Assembly (NCBI GenBank): GCA_036337715.1
Contig: JAYZDS010000006.1
Span: 1 to 64,000 of the forward strand
Direction: 5' to 3'
Source of the DNA: JAURNZ01 sp036337715
Lineage (GTDB): Bacteria; Pseudomonadota; Gammaproteobacteria; Comchoanobacterales; Comchoanobacteraceae
Length of the DNA stretch: 64,000 nt
Shown here one piece after another: positions 17,428-26,798 of the stretch. The notes beneath the pieces were generated by a model. That model did no database searches and was not told where the DNA came from. It saw nothing but the letters and a program-made list of their open reading frames with translations. A program made the translations under genes and the position numbers. Positions within the stretch are counted from its first letter, which is position 1, and every line of letters starts with the position of its first letter.

Positions 17428-18591
17428 TTATAAGTCGTGTAATGCTTTAATTGGATCCATTCTCGAAGCCTTGATGGCAGGGAAGATACCAAAAAATAAC
17501 CCAATCATAATTGGGATACTAAATCCAATGATTAGTGTTTTAGGAAAAAACATCATGGGAGCTTGTGTCATTAGCATAAAGAAATACAATATTGGCATCG
17601 CCAATATAATTCCGATAATCCCACCCAATAGACATATGATAATTGATTCTATTAAAAATAATGCGATGATTTGCTTACCATTTGCCCCTAACGCCATTCT
17701 TAGACCAATTTCTCCTTGTCTCTCTGTAACAACGACAAGCATAATATTCATAATACCAACACCCCCAATCAGTAATGCAATGCTGCCAACAAGGGTTAAG
17801 AATAAGTTAAATTGTGACGTAATTGTATTTGTGGACTTATAAAAGTCAGTAAAACTTTGGATAAATACTTGAATATCAGGAGACAAAGTCTCAATTCTTT
17901 TTTTTATTTTTTCTAAAACATGTTTTGAGTCATCATCACTTTCAAGCTCGATGATTAATCTTTCTATGGATAGATTTGGCATGAATTTTAATGCACTATC
18001 TAAATTCATCACAATTTGATGATTTACATCACCAAATAGCAAGGTGCGTAAACCCTCTTTTTGTTTTTGATGGGTGCCTACAATATGAAGTACTTGGTGC
18101 TCAAGTAGTAAATCAAAACCGATCTGCATGGGTTCATTGTTGTCGTTAAATTCGTCGGCAAGTGGTTGACTAATAGTTACATTTCTTTCATCACTTGGTA
18201 TAATTAATCGACCTTGAGATACATTAATATCAAAAGGTTTCTCCATATTAAAGGGTATCCCAATGATATTTAAATTAATGTTTTTTCCATTAGATAAATT
18301 GTAATTATATGATTTTGTAGCTATTGGGATAATGTTTTTCACAGGTGGGACAATGAGGTTGTTGACTTGTGACTGGGTAATAAATTTTGCTCTTTCTGTT
18401 GGATACAAAAGATTAAAGATATGAATGTTTTTTCCAATTTGATTGAGTTCTTGTTCCATATTATATTTGAAAATCAAACCAATATTGATTAATACAATAA
18501 ATGCGCAAGTACCAATCAGTACACCAAGAACCGCCAATAAAGTGCGAACCCAATGGTTTCTGATTTGTTTAAGTGCATAGAAAATAGTCAC
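17428..18591 (-). CDS. MacB/FtsX-type ABC transporter permease
   Basis: Membrane subunit of a MacB-like exporter. It has 387 residues: one N-terminal helix (WVRTLLAVLGVLIGTCAFIV), a large periplasmic domain, and three C-terminal helices in an FtsX domain with the motif VTERQGEIGLRMALGANGKQ. In this organism the ATPase is a separate gene. The start overlaps the ATPase stop by four bases, so the two are translationally coupled. With the adaptor and TolC-like gene upstream it would form a tripartite efflux or lipoprotein-type export pump. The substrate is unknown. Confidence 0.9.
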   Translation of the reverse strand: MTIFYALKQIRNHWVRTLLAVLGVLIGTCAFIVLINIGLIFKYNMEQELNQIGKNIHIFNLLYPTERAKFITQSQVNNLIVPPVKNIIPIATKSYNYNLSNGKNINLNIIGIPFNMEKPFDINVSQGRLIIPSDERNVTISQPLADEFNDNNEPMQIGFDLLLEHQVLHIVGTHQKQKEGLRTLLFGDVNHQIVMNLDSALKFMPNLSIERLIIELESDDDSKHVLEKIKKRIETLSPDIQVFIQSFTDFYKSTNTITSQFNLFLTLVGSIALLIGGVGIMNIMLVVVTERQGEIGLRMALGANGKQIIALFLIESIIICLLGGIIGIILAMPILYFFMLMTQAPMMFFPKTLIIGFSIPIMIGLFFGIFPAIKASRMDPIKALHDL

Positions 18592-19223
18592 GATATTATT
18601 CCATCTTTAAGCTGAATGATGCGGTCACATTGTTGTGCAATCGTTTGATTGTGAGTCACAAGAAGCAGTGTTTTGTTAGCCCTATGTTTTTTTAGTAAAG
18701 CCATCACATTTTTACCATTATTTTGATCAAGTGCACCAGTTGGTTCATCAGCAAGTAATAAGCTTGGACTATTAATCATTGATCGGGCAATAGCGACACG
18801 TTGTTGTTCACCACCAGAAAGTTGCGATGGTTTTTTTCCTAGTAAATGTGTAATGCCTAAAGAGGTCACAAGTTCATCCAAATGGTCATGATTTTGATGG
18901 TTGCTATATTGCCATGGCAATTTAATATTTTCAAAAACAGATAATTCAGATAATAGGTGATACTGTTGAAAAATAAACCCTATCTTTTGATTTCTCAGCT
19001 TTGCTTTTTGATTGTTATTAAGTTGATTGATGTGTTGCCCATTAAGCCAATAGTCACCATATTGGGGTTTTTGTAATAAGCCTAAAATATGCATTAGCGT
19101 TGACTTGCCAGCACCAGATTGACCTAATAGTGCAACATACTCACCTTGATGTATTGTAAATGAAATATTATCTAATACTTTTGTTGTATTGAAACTATGA
19201 CTGAGTGATTTAACTTCGATCAT
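18588..19223 (-). CDS. ABC transporter ATP-binding protein (MacB/LolD type)
   Basis: A 211-residue ATPase with Walker A GQSGAGKST (residues about 33-41), the Q-loop IFQQYHLL, signature LSGGEQQRVAIARS and Walker B LLLADEPTGALD. It belongs to the MacB/LolD class, whose partners have FtsX-type permeases. It overlaps the adaptor gene and the permease gene by four bases each, so all three are coupled. Confidence 0.93.
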   Translation of the reverse strand: MIEVKSLSHSFNTTKVLDNISFTIHQGEYVALLGQSGAGKSTLMHILGLLQKPQYGDYWLNGQHINQLNNNQKAKLRNQKIGFIFQQYHLLSELSVFENIKLPWQYSNHQNHDHLDELVTSLGITHLLGKKPSQLSGGEQQRVAIARSMINSPSLLLADEPTGALDQNNGKNVMALLKKHRANKTLLLVTHNQTIAQQCDRIIQLKDGIIS

Positions 19224-20368
19224 GATTTTTTGTCGGACATTTTTGGTATTAATATTTTTTCATCTACAGAGAGTCCAGACTTAATCTCAACACGATCTAA
19301 TTCAGTTCTTCCAAGCTTAACTGGACGTTTTGAACCATTTGCCAAAATAGCATATGGATTTTTATAGGGATCATAGATAGCGTTGATAGGGACCATTATT
19401 GCAGTTCTTGATGGCATATTGATAATAATTTTACATCTTGTGCCGGGTACAATGTTAGTTTTACTTTCAACGTGGATAACAACTGGGTAACGTGTTAAAT
19501 TATCGGATTTTTGAGTAAATTCGAACAATTTTATAGCATTGATATAGCCACTAAGCTCAATATCTGGTCTTGAAAGAGGCTTGACGATAACGGGCATTTT
19601 GTTTTTTAACGATAAAATTTGATTTTCATCAAGCTCAATGAGGATTTCACCTTGATTTAAATTGGTAAGTGCTGCAAAAGCTTGACCGCCTTCAACTTTT
19701 GATCCTGGTTTAGCAGCACCGCTATTATCTTCGCTTGGTTCCTTTGTTAAGGGAATAAGACTACCATTATCTGGAGCTTGAATAATAATAGAATCAGCAC
19801 TATTACCATCAATGAAAAATTTTTGTAGATCATCGATTTTAATTGACGTTAATTGCTCAAATGTTTTATCAATTTTTTCAGAAAAGCTTTTTAATTCAAA
19901 TTCTGTTTGAAGCAGTTTAATTTTTGCCCTATTGAATTCTATTTCTTTTGCTACAACTTCTTCATTTGCCACTAATCCTGATGTAAACTGCAATTTATAA
20001 TCTTGATACTTATTTTTACTAGACTCATAGTCCCATTTTGCATTATGGTATTCAACTAATTTAGAAAACACATCAATAGATAAAGTTGAACCTGAAATTT
20101 TAAATAAGGGCTCATCCTTTTTAATGTCTGAGCCATAAGGATGAAATTGTTCTTCAATGAAGCCTGAAACTGATGATACAATAACATTATGGGTCAATGG
20201 AGTGATTACCCCTATTTGTTCTATGTTGTCATTGATTTTACTTTTTTGAATAACATATGTTTCATAAGTTTTTGGTTGATCTTTTTTTTCATTGTGAGTG
20301 TTTTGTTGTTCACAACCTACCAATAAAAAAATCATAAATAGACTAAAAGTCTTTAGGTAATTGTACAT
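19220..20368 (-). CDS. MacA-like periplasmic adaptor lipoprotein
   Basis: A membrane-fusion (HlyD/MacA) protein that links an inner-membrane pump to an outer-membrane channel. It has 382 residues. The N terminus is a lipoprotein signal, with a hydrophobic run ending LLVGC. The lipoyl-like half GFIEEQFHPYGSDIKKDEPL is followed by a helical hairpin and barrel domains. It overlaps the upstream TolC-like gene by 26 bases and the ATPase by 4, so the unit is channel-adaptor-ATPase-permease. Confidence 0.88.
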   Translation of the reverse strand: MYNYLKTFSLFMIFLLVGCEQQNTHNEKKDQPKTYETYVIQKSKINDNIEQIGVITPLTHNVIVSSVSGFIEEQFHPYGSDIKKDEPLFKISGSTLSIDVFSKLVEYHNAKWDYESSKNKYQDYKLQFTSGLVANEEVVAKEIEFNRAKIKLLQTEFELKSFSEKIDKTFEQLTSIKIDDLQKFFIDGNSADSIIIQAPDNGSLIPLTKEPSEDNSGAAKPGSKVEGGQAFAALTNLNQGEILIELDENQILSLKNKMPVIVKPLSRPDIELSGYINAIKLFEFTQKSDNLTRYPVVIHVESKTNIVPGTRCKIIINMPSRTAIMVPINAIYDPYKNPYAILANGSKRPVKLGRTELDRVEIKSGLSVDEKILIPKMSDKKS

Positions 20369-21704
20369 GCCATTGATCCAAAGTTATTCCCATATCATTA
20401 TAAAGACTAATGAGCTTTGACGCAAAGTTTGAAACTAAATCACTGTATCTGTCAACAGCCTCTTCTTTTTCATTGATTTGCTCTGATAGTTGAAATGCAC
20501 TAATAAAGCCGCGTCTAAATCGCTCTTGATTTGTTTTTACAAGCTCTACACGCAGATCTACTTCCTGTTTTTCTTGTTTAATTGATTTTTCGAGAAGTTT
20601 AAGTTCATTAACAGCATCAATCGCATGGTTGGTGAGTTCAATTTCTTTATTTTTTATAGCAGTTTCTGATTTTTTTATATCTACATTAGCATTAACCACG
20701 GCTTGTTTTTTTGTTATGTTGTTGATAGGTATATCAAGATTCAGAACAATGCTCGTAGCTGATGAATCTCTTAAATTTTTTGTGCCAACTGCAGTTAAAT
20801 CCATTCTTAAGTCATCTTCGGCTTTCAAAAGAGTTCTTCTATTTTTTACGAGATTTAATTTTAAAGTAAGGTAGTCTAAATTATTTGTTAACAATTTGCT
20901 TGTAACTTTTTCCTGGCTTGGTATAGTAAACCGTCTACTGATATCAAACAAGTTATTGTCAATGGTGATTGTTTTTCCATGAACATTCATTGTATCAAGC
21001 AGAGTATTTATGTTTGCTATTCTTTCGGATTCACTTGCAGTTAGTGCACTTAAGGTACTTGCGACCGAAATACGTTTGTTGATAACGTCAGTCATTGGCG
21101 CTTCACCAAATTGAAATTTAATTTTAATTTGTTCTAAGTTGTCACGATTCATTTTAAGTGATCTTTTTAAGGAACGGATTTGTCTATCAGTGCTGATGAT
21201 AGTAATGTAATTGGTTAGTGTATCTGAAATGGCTTGAGATACAATATTTTTATAATTGATCTTATCGATTTCGTTTTGGTCAATGGCATTTCTCAAATCT
21301 ACTAGGTTAACATTAGAGCTTGATCCCCTTAAAAGATGTTGTGTGACAACGATTTCAGGTTCAACGCCTGTATCTATATCAAAATTTGGCTCAAAAGAGA
21401 ATTCGGTACCAAAAGTAGAACGTATGCTAGTTGAGGGTGTGATGGAGGTTGATGATTTTATATCATTATCATCAGGATTGGAGTTATCCATTACTGTTGA
21501 AGTACCTGTGACGCTAGTTTGCCATTGAAAAGCATCTTTACTCACTTTGACTGCATAATTTTGATTTTGTCTATCAAGCTTGGCAGATTTTATGTTGAAG
21601 TTATTATTTAGGGTTAGTTGAACAGCTTCGTCAATGGTAATGGCATAAGCATTAGTACACAATATAATCACAATAAATGAAAAAAATACCCTTATTTTTG
21701 CCAT
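20343..21704 (-). CDS. TolC-family outer membrane efflux protein
   Basis: An outer-membrane channel of about 453 residues. I take the ATG at 21704, which gives a clean signal peptide MAKIRVFFSFIVIILCTNAYA-like (cleaved after the last alanine). An upstream in-frame start would add 13 residues before it. Two repeats of long amphipathic helices typical of TolC are visible, around residues 145-260 and 330-440. The start lies inside the last 13 bases of ubiB. It is the first gene of the efflux set. Confidence 0.85.
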   Translation of the reverse strand: MAKIRVFFSFIVIILCTNAYAITIDEAVQLTLNNNFNIKSAKLDRQNQNYAVKVSKDAFQWQTSVTGTSTVMDNSNPDDNDIKSSTSITPSTSIRSTFGTEFSFEPNFDIDTGVEPEIVVTQHLLRGSSSNVNLVDLRNAIDQNEIDKINYKNIVSQAISDTLTNYITIISTDRQIRSLKRSLKMNRDNLEQIKIKFQFGEAPMTDVINKRISVASTLSALTASESERIANINTLLDTMNVHGKTITIDNNLFDISRRFTIPSQEKVTSKLLTNNLDYLTLKLNLVKNRRTLLKAEDDLRMDLTAVGTKNLRDSSATSIVLNLDIPINNITKKQAVVNANVDIKKSETAIKNKEIELTNHAIDAVNELKLLEKSIKQEKQEVDLRVELVKTNQERFRRGFISAFQLSEQINEKEEAVDRYSDLVSNFASKLISLYNDMGITLDQWHVQLPKDF

Positions 21705-23221
21705 AAAATAATCGCCTGAATTATGGTTAAGGTAAATACCCATAAGTTTTGTGCATCTACACTAAAGCATAAACCTGTAATGCCAGTTAATGTACCGATT
21801 AAAGCCAAAGATCTTTTCGTCGTGGTTCCTTTTTTTTGTATTGGTGGCTGTACTTGTGGAACTTTATTTGTCTGGCCAGGCCTCATTTGATCGCTTAAGA
21901 ATTCGAAATATTGCGGTATATTATAAAGTGGACTTTTTTGCTTTCTGACCCAATCTTCAAGAAATGGTTTAGCTTGATCCCATAGATTCATATCTGGATA
22001 AAGGTCCCTACCTAAACCTTCGATATTAAATATTGTTTTTTGCAGTAATAAGAGTTGAGGTTGCACTTCCATATTAAAGGATCTAGCTGTGGTTATAAGA
22101 CCGTCAAGTAACTTGCCAAAAGATATTTCCTTGATAGGTTTGTTTATGATTGGTTCGCAAACACGTCTGATTTGATTAGCAAAATGTTGTGCATTCGTTG
22201 TCTCTGGGACCCAGCCTGAATCAATATGAAGTTGTGCAATTTTAAGATAGTCTTGCTGAAAAAAAGCGACTAGATTTTCGGCGATATAGCGCTGATCCTC
22301 TGGCGATAATGAACCACAGATCCCAAAATCAACACCAATATACTTAGGGTATTCAGGATTTGATACATCTACAAATAAATTACCAGGGTGCATATCTGCA
22401 TGAAAAAAGTTATCTTCAAAAACCTGTTGTAAAAAAATCTCTGTTCCTCTTTCAGAAAGACAAGCCATATTGGCATTAGCTTCTTTAAGCTTTTCAATTT
22501 GATTAATGGGAATGCCATATATTCTTTCCATAGTTATGACATCTTTGAAACAATAATCCCAATGCATTTCTGGCACATACATTTTAGTAGATACTTGAAA
22601 GTTTCTCCTTAATTCAGCACCATTGGCTGCTTCATTTAAAAGGTTAAGTTCATTATTTAATGTTTGACTAATTTCATCTACAACAGCTTCTAAATGTAAG
22701 CGACGATAATCTTTATTCAATGCAGTGATTATTTTTGCAAGTGTGTAAAGCAGTTGAATGTCTTTATCTACTTGTTGTTTGATTTTAGGTCGGAGTAATT
22801 TAATTACTACTTGATTGTCATCTTTTAGGGTCGCGGCATGAACTTGAGCAATGGAAGCTGATCCTAAAGGTACCTCATCAATGTGTTTAAAGGTTTGGTT
22901 ATATTGGTCTCCAAAATGTTTGATTAATGTTTTTTTAACATGTTTAAAATCAAACGGTGGCACTTTATCTTGTAAGGTAGCTAATTGATTCGATATGTCG
23001 AGTGGCATTAAGTCTCTTCTGGTAGATAGAATTTGACCAAATTTTATAAATAGCGGCCCTAATTTAATCAATGATTTAACTAAAATATCTGCTCTATTTT
23101 CTTTTTTTAGTGATATGAATAGCCACCTTGAGGGCGCTTTAAATCCAGGTAAAATTAGTTGATCTAAACCATTAAAAATAAATAAGAAAATAATTCGTGT
23201 TAATCTTAATGCTTTTCTCAT
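21692..23221 (-). CDS. ubiB: Ubiquinone biosynthesis protein UbiB
   Basis: An ABC1-family atypical kinase/ATPase needed for coenzyme Q synthesis. It has 509 residues. The N-terminal extension has the KxGQ motif in FIKFGQILSTRRDLMP. The kinase-like loop LGSASIAQVHAA replaces the usual P-loop, and the HADMHPGN segment and the DFG-like VDFGICGSL are present. Two hydrophobic segments close the C terminus, as in UbiB. It overlaps ubiJ by four bases. Confidence 0.95.
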   Translation of the reverse strand: MRKALRLTRIIFLFIFNGLDQLILPGFKAPSRWLFISLKKENRADILVKSLIKLGPLFIKFGQILSTRRDLMPLDISNQLATLQDKVPPFDFKHVKKTLIKHFGDQYNQTFKHIDEVPLGSASIAQVHAATLKDDNQVVIKLLRPKIKQQVDKDIQLLYTLAKIITALNKDYRRLHLEAVVDEISQTLNNELNLLNEAANGAELRRNFQVSTKMYVPEMHWDYCFKDVITMERIYGIPINQIEKLKEANANMACLSERGTEIFLQQVFEDNFFHADMHPGNLFVDVSNPEYPKYIGVDFGICGSLSPEDQRYIAENLVAFFQQDYLKIAQLHIDSGWVPETTNAQHFANQIRRVCEPIINKPIKEISFGKLLDGLITTARSFNMEVQPQLLLLQKTIFNIEGLGRDLYPDMNLWDQAKPFLEDWVRKQKSPLYNIPQYFEFLSDQMRPGQTNKVPQVQPPIQKKGTTTKRSLALIGTLTGITGLCFSVDAQNLWVFTLTIIQAIILWQK

Positions 23222-23679
23222 GATTTGTTTTTCTGTTCCAGTTGACTGATTCGATCTTCAAGTGCATTGATGCGATCAATTAGACTTTGATTGTTTTGAG
23301 AAAAGGGATTAAAAGCAAGTATTGGGTCAGGTATAAATCGACTTGTAGCTTGGGATAACCACTCCTGACAGTCTATATTTGCAGTTTGAATTAATTGTTG
23401 TATTGCAACTGCAAGCGATAGATCGCCTTCAATTGTAACTTTTGCACGATCGTTGCCGCCAAGAAATTGTAAGATAGTATAAATATCTCCAGTTATAATA
23501 ACGTCAGGCTCTCTAATTGGCATGGATTCAATTTCGATTCTTTGTCCATGAAAATATAGTAATTGTTCTAGATTAGGTGTATCTATTCTCAAGGCAACCA
23601 TTTTATCGTCTAAGGCTGTTAAATCCATTTGTGGTGTAATGGAATTGATCCAAAAACTTGCAACTTTTTCTAAAATCAT
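23218..23679 (-). CDS. ubiJ: Ubiquinone biosynthesis accessory factor UbiJ
   Basis: An SCP2-like lipid-binding protein that scaffolds the Ubi complex. It has 153 residues with an SCP2 fold in the first 100 and a C-terminal coiled coil with the heptads INALEDRISQLEQKN. It lies between ubiE and ubiB with four-base overlaps at both ends, the standard gammaproteobacterial order. The symbol rests largely on this context. Confidence 0.9.
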   Translation of the reverse strand: MILEKVASFWINSITPQMDLTALDDKMVALRIDTPNLEQLLYFHGQRIEIESMPIREPDVIITGDIYTILQFLGGNDRAKVTIEGDLSLAVAIQQLIQTANIDCQEWLSQATSRFIPDPILAFNPFSQNNQSLIDRINALEDRISQLEQKNKS

Positions 23680-24413
23680 AATTTCTGACCTCGATGAATG
23701 GCTACAATGCCACCGGTTAAATATTCATAACTTGTATTATTATAGCCTGCTTGATCAAAAGTAGCCTGTAATTCTGGTGCATTGGGGTGCATACGTATAG
23801 ATTCAACTAAATATTGGTAACTTTCTTCAGACTGTGCAACCCATTTTCCAAATTGAGGTATTAAATTAAACGAATACCAATCATAGAGCTTTGAAAAGAC
23901 ATCATTTTCAGGTTTGCTAAATTCTAGTACTGACAAATAACCTTTTGGTTTAAGTGCTTTTAGGCAGCTTTTCAACACTAAGTCATGTTTGTCCATATTT
24001 CTTAAACCAAAGCTAATTACGATGTGGTCAAATGTATTTTCTTTGAAGGGTAAATGATGGCCATCAACAATACAACATTCATGAATAACGCCATTATTTA
24101 AGAGGGACTCATGACCTTTTTGCATCATGGGTAAATTATAATCTGCAATGATGATTTTTCCAGATTTGGAAAGTTTTTGATACATGCGTTTTGAAATGTC
24201 GCCTGTACCTGCTGCGAGATCCAGGATTGTATTTGCATGGTGTAAATTAAGACGTCGCACAAAGTAATCTTTCCAGACCCTGTGAAGTCCGAAAGACATG
24301 ACATCATTCATCAAGTCGTAGTTTTTTGAAACTGAAGAAAAAACATCATCAACAAGAGATTTTTTTGACTTTTCATCTACTGTTTTAAATCCAAAATGAC
24401 TTTCATTGGCCAT
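23676..24413 (-). CDS. ubiE: UbiE quinone C-methyltransferase
   Basis: A SAM-dependent methyltransferase of the ubiquinone (and menaquinone) pathway. It has 245 residues. The SAM motif DLAAGTGDISKRMYQ is at residues about 65-80. The later segments FGLRNMDKHDLVLKSC and LEFSKPENDVFSKLYDWYSF are UbiE hallmarks. It is the first gene of ubiE-ubiJ-ubiB, which faces the divergent gene at 24548 across 134 bases. Confidence 0.95.
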   Translation of the reverse strand: MANESHFGFKTVDEKSKKSLVDDVFSSVSKNYDLMNDVMSFGLHRVWKDYFVRRLNLHHANTILDLAAGTGDISKRMYQKLSKSGKIIIADYNLPMMQKGHESLLNNGVIHECCIVDGHHLPFKENTFDHIVISFGLRNMDKHDLVLKSCLKALKPKGYLSVLEFSKPENDVFSKLYDWYSFNLIPQFGKWVAQSEESYQYLVESIRMHPNAPELQATFDQAGYNNTSYEYLTGGIVAIHRGQKL

Positions 24414-24464
24414 ATAAATATCCTCATATTTACAATAACTTTATCATATTCGGAATACAACATT

Positions 24465-24497
24465 TATAAGGTTTTGTTAATATAAAAAAGTTATAAT
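24465..24497 (+). promoter_or_regulatory. PmrA-like tandem box with -10 hexamer (degenerate)
   Basis: Two half-sites 11 bases apart, TATAAG (24465-24470) and GTTAAT (24476-24481), separated by GTTTT. Ten bases later comes a perfect -10, TATAAT (24492-24497). No good -35 hexamer exists, as expected of an activator-dependent promoter. The half-sites deviate from YTTAAK at one position each. The spacing matches the boxes at 26739, 44990 and 52515. It precedes the membrane-protein gene at 24548. That the activator is PmrA is inference. Confidence 0.5.
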
Positions 24498-24547
24498 AAA
24501 AGATATAAAAGTAATAAAAAATAATGACAAGCATAAGAAGTTAAAAA

Positions 24548-26701
24548 ATGAGCGAAACACAAGACATTTTAAATTATTTAAAAGCAATTGCTTCACAAAA
24601 GCTAACTGCTGTTGAAGAACTTGGTTATAACTCAAACGGAAAAGATAATCTATCCCAAAAAGATTCAGATAAAAACCGATTAAGCGATACACAGTACTTC
24701 ATTGCCATTTCAATGCTTGTTTTAAGCAGTATCAATGGTATAAGTGAAGGTTCCCTTGATGTTCCAAATCAGTCAGGGTTAGCTTATCTAGATAATTCAA
24801 ACGGTGTCATGTACCATGGCCCACAGAAAATTTTAGTTTCTTTGTGTATGATAGCAAACACTGTTATCACTATTCAGCAATTAATTAAATCTCGTCGTGA
24901 AACAGATAGTGTGAAAATTCACGAAAAAAGACAAGCACAACTTAAAAGATTACACAATTTGTTAAGTGTTTATTTTGTTGAGAATAAGAACGACCATACT
25001 GATATTGTCAATAGATTTACAGAAGCTTATAAAAAAGCATTACATATCGATGTTCAAAAGAGATTGTTTGAATATAAAGTGGCTTTAATTGAAAATCATG
25101 ATGATATCATCACTAATGTTGAATTAGTAAGATTACTTCCAAACTTAGATAATGAGATAAAGTCACCAGAAGTAATTGACAAAATAAATAAAAAATATAT
25201 CAACAAATATCAAGGATTATTAAATATTCTCAATGAACTCGATGTTTTATATGTTTCAGATCGCGAGTCTTATAATAACAACAATGCTGATTTACTTATT
25301 CAATTTCTTAAATCTTTTTCAGATTATCAATCTTTATTAGACAAATCTGTGATTAAGAGATTACATGCATTTTCTATTAAAGATAATGATAAGGTATTTT
25401 ATGATGAGCTCTATGATGTCTTAAAAACTAAAAAACTTAGACAAGCGTTTATCAATGAGGTCATTTATTTATGGATACACAATGAAATTTTAAAAGCCCA
25501 ATCACCAGATTCGTCTGATAATGAGGAAATTTTTGATGATATATCACTTTTTAATTTGGATGATTTTGCGAGATCCTTAGAGATTAATCCACAAAACCAT
25601 GAATATATAGGTGATTCAAATTTATACAACGGCACTAAATATCTTGGCTATTCTTTAGGTTGGATTAATGTTGCAGTCAATTTTGGTATTGGGATAGGTG
25701 CCTTTGTTAGCTTTAGTATGATCATTTATGCTTTAACTGGCATTAGCATCATCGCACTGATTGGATCGGGCTGGCCATTGATGCTGGCAATACTATTTTT
25801 TGCTTTCTTAAGCATGATGATGCCTTTCTTAATAACAAGAATATACATTAATCAATTTTTTGAGAATTTTGCATATAATTTTAAACTTTGGTGGGATTCA
25901 AAAAAAACATTATTGGAGCATTTAAATGACTTAACACAAAAGGATCTGATAACCTTGCTAGTCACTTTGCCTTCAGCAATAGGTTTATCTATTGTTGGTG
26001 CTGTTGCCTTTTATGTATCTATGCCAATAATGCCAATAGCAATATTGATTGGTGTGATTTCATTTATTGCTTGTGTGAGTTTATTTGGTGGTATGTTTTA
26101 TGAGTCTTATGATCGTCTTGAGAAAATGATCACCAAAATAAATTATCAACGTTTGGCTGTTCCTGCAGGTATTGCAACGATTATCATGGTCGCAATTGGG
26201 TTAGCATTGTTTTTAAACCCCATAACAGCGCCATTTATGGCCTTAGGGCCAGTATCGGCTATGTTATTGATGGGCGTTATTTCCATAATCGTATTTACAA
26301 TGATATTTGCTTATTACGGCAATTGGCCAAAAGATAGGGCATTTTATGCATCTTTAGGATTAACTGCCGCAGTTGGTCAAAGTATTGCAATTTTTTGCTA
26401 CACGGCATTATTGTTTTCAAACCCAATAGGTCTTGCTTTTGCATGTGGACTTGCTATATTGAGCTTCCCGCTCTTTTTCAGCTGGGCTGTTATGTGTGTC
26501 GCATTGCCTGAAGATGAAATGGAAAGACATAGTATATTAAAACATTGTAAAAAAAATCAAACTGCTGATTCAGAACCAGCTGAACAAGCACTGACTGATA
26601 TGTCCAGAGCTATTATTGATAATTCAATGTTTGAATATGATGATGAAGTGCTTTCAAGTGAATCAGATTCATTATTAATTGATAATCAATCTAGATCATA
26701 G
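24548..26701 (+). CDS. Large multi-spanning membrane protein, unknown function (paralogue A1)
   Basis: I do not recognise this 717-residue protein. Two hydrophobic helices lie near residues 50-68 and 92-112 and frame a short loop. A charged, helical region of about 250 residues follows (about 115-365), then roughly ten membrane segments (about 368-680) and a polar serine/aspartate/glutamate-rich tail (DDEVLSSESDSLLIDN). It is a paralogue of the next gene. Both have the two-helix start, an F-x-N-x-A/G-Y-x-x-x-x-W segment after the first membrane block, and a TLPSAIGLSIVGA-type helix. An upstream PmrA-like box and the acidic tail make it a candidate secreted or surface host-interaction protein, but this is inference. 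Confidence 0.8.
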   Translation: MSETQDILNYLKAIASQKLTAVEELGYNSNGKDNLSQKDSDKNRLSDTQYFIAISMLVLSSINGISEGSLDVPNQSGLAYLDNSNGVMYHGPQKILVSLCMIANTVITIQQLIKSRRETDSVKIHEKRQAQLKRLHNLLSVYFVENKNDHTDIVNRFTEAYKKALHIDVQKRLFEYKVALIENHDDIITNVELVRLLPNLDNEIKSPEVIDKINKKYINKYQGLLNILNELDVLYVSDRESYNNNNADLLIQFLKSFSDYQSLLDKSVIKRLHAFSIKDNDKVFYDELYDVLKTKKLRQAFINEVIYLWIHNEILKAQSPDSSDNEEIFDDISLFNLDDFARSLEINPQNHEYIGDSNLYNGTKYLGYSLGWINVAVNFGIGIGAFVSFSMIIYALTGISIIALIGSGWPLMLAILFFAFLSMMMPFLITRIYINQFFENFAYNFKLWWDSKKTLLEHLNDLTQKDLITLLVTLPSAIGLSIVGAVAFYVSMPIMPIAILIGVISFIACVSLFGGMFYESYDRLEKMITKINYQRLAVPAGIATIIMVAIGLALFLNPITAPFMALGPVSAMLLMGVISIIVFTMIFAYYGNWPKDRAFYASLGLTAAVGQSIAIFCYTALLFSNPIGLAFACGLAILSFPLFFSWAVMCVALPEDEMERHSILKHCKKNQTADSEPAEQALTDMSRAIIDNSMFEYDDEVLSSESDSLLIDNQSRS

Positions 26702-26738
26702 ATCTAATCATCATAACGTTTTCTTATAAGCTTACTTT

Positions 26739-26755
26739 CTTAAGGTTTTCTTAAG
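26739..26755 (+). promoter_or_regulatory. PmrA-like tandem box, perfect consensus
   Basis: An exact direct repeat CTTAAGGTTTT/CTTAAGGTTTT with an 11-base period, followed by AAG. The half-sites CTTAAG (26739-26744) and CTTAAG (26750-26755) with five bases between fit YTTAAK-N5-YTTAAK, the PmrA/BasR site of enterics and the related Legionella and Coxiella box. Ten bases after it is GAAAAT (26766-26771), a weak -10. TATATT at 26778 is an alternative. It serves the gene at 26799. Confidence 0.65.
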
Positions 26756-26798
26756 GTTTTAAGTTGAAAATAGATTGTATATTAAGAATAAAAAGCAT

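Noticed and set aside
17471..17842. 123-residue ORF on the (+) strand
   Set aside because: It lies wholly antisense to the MacB-like permease, has no RBS and reads as reverse-complemented helices.
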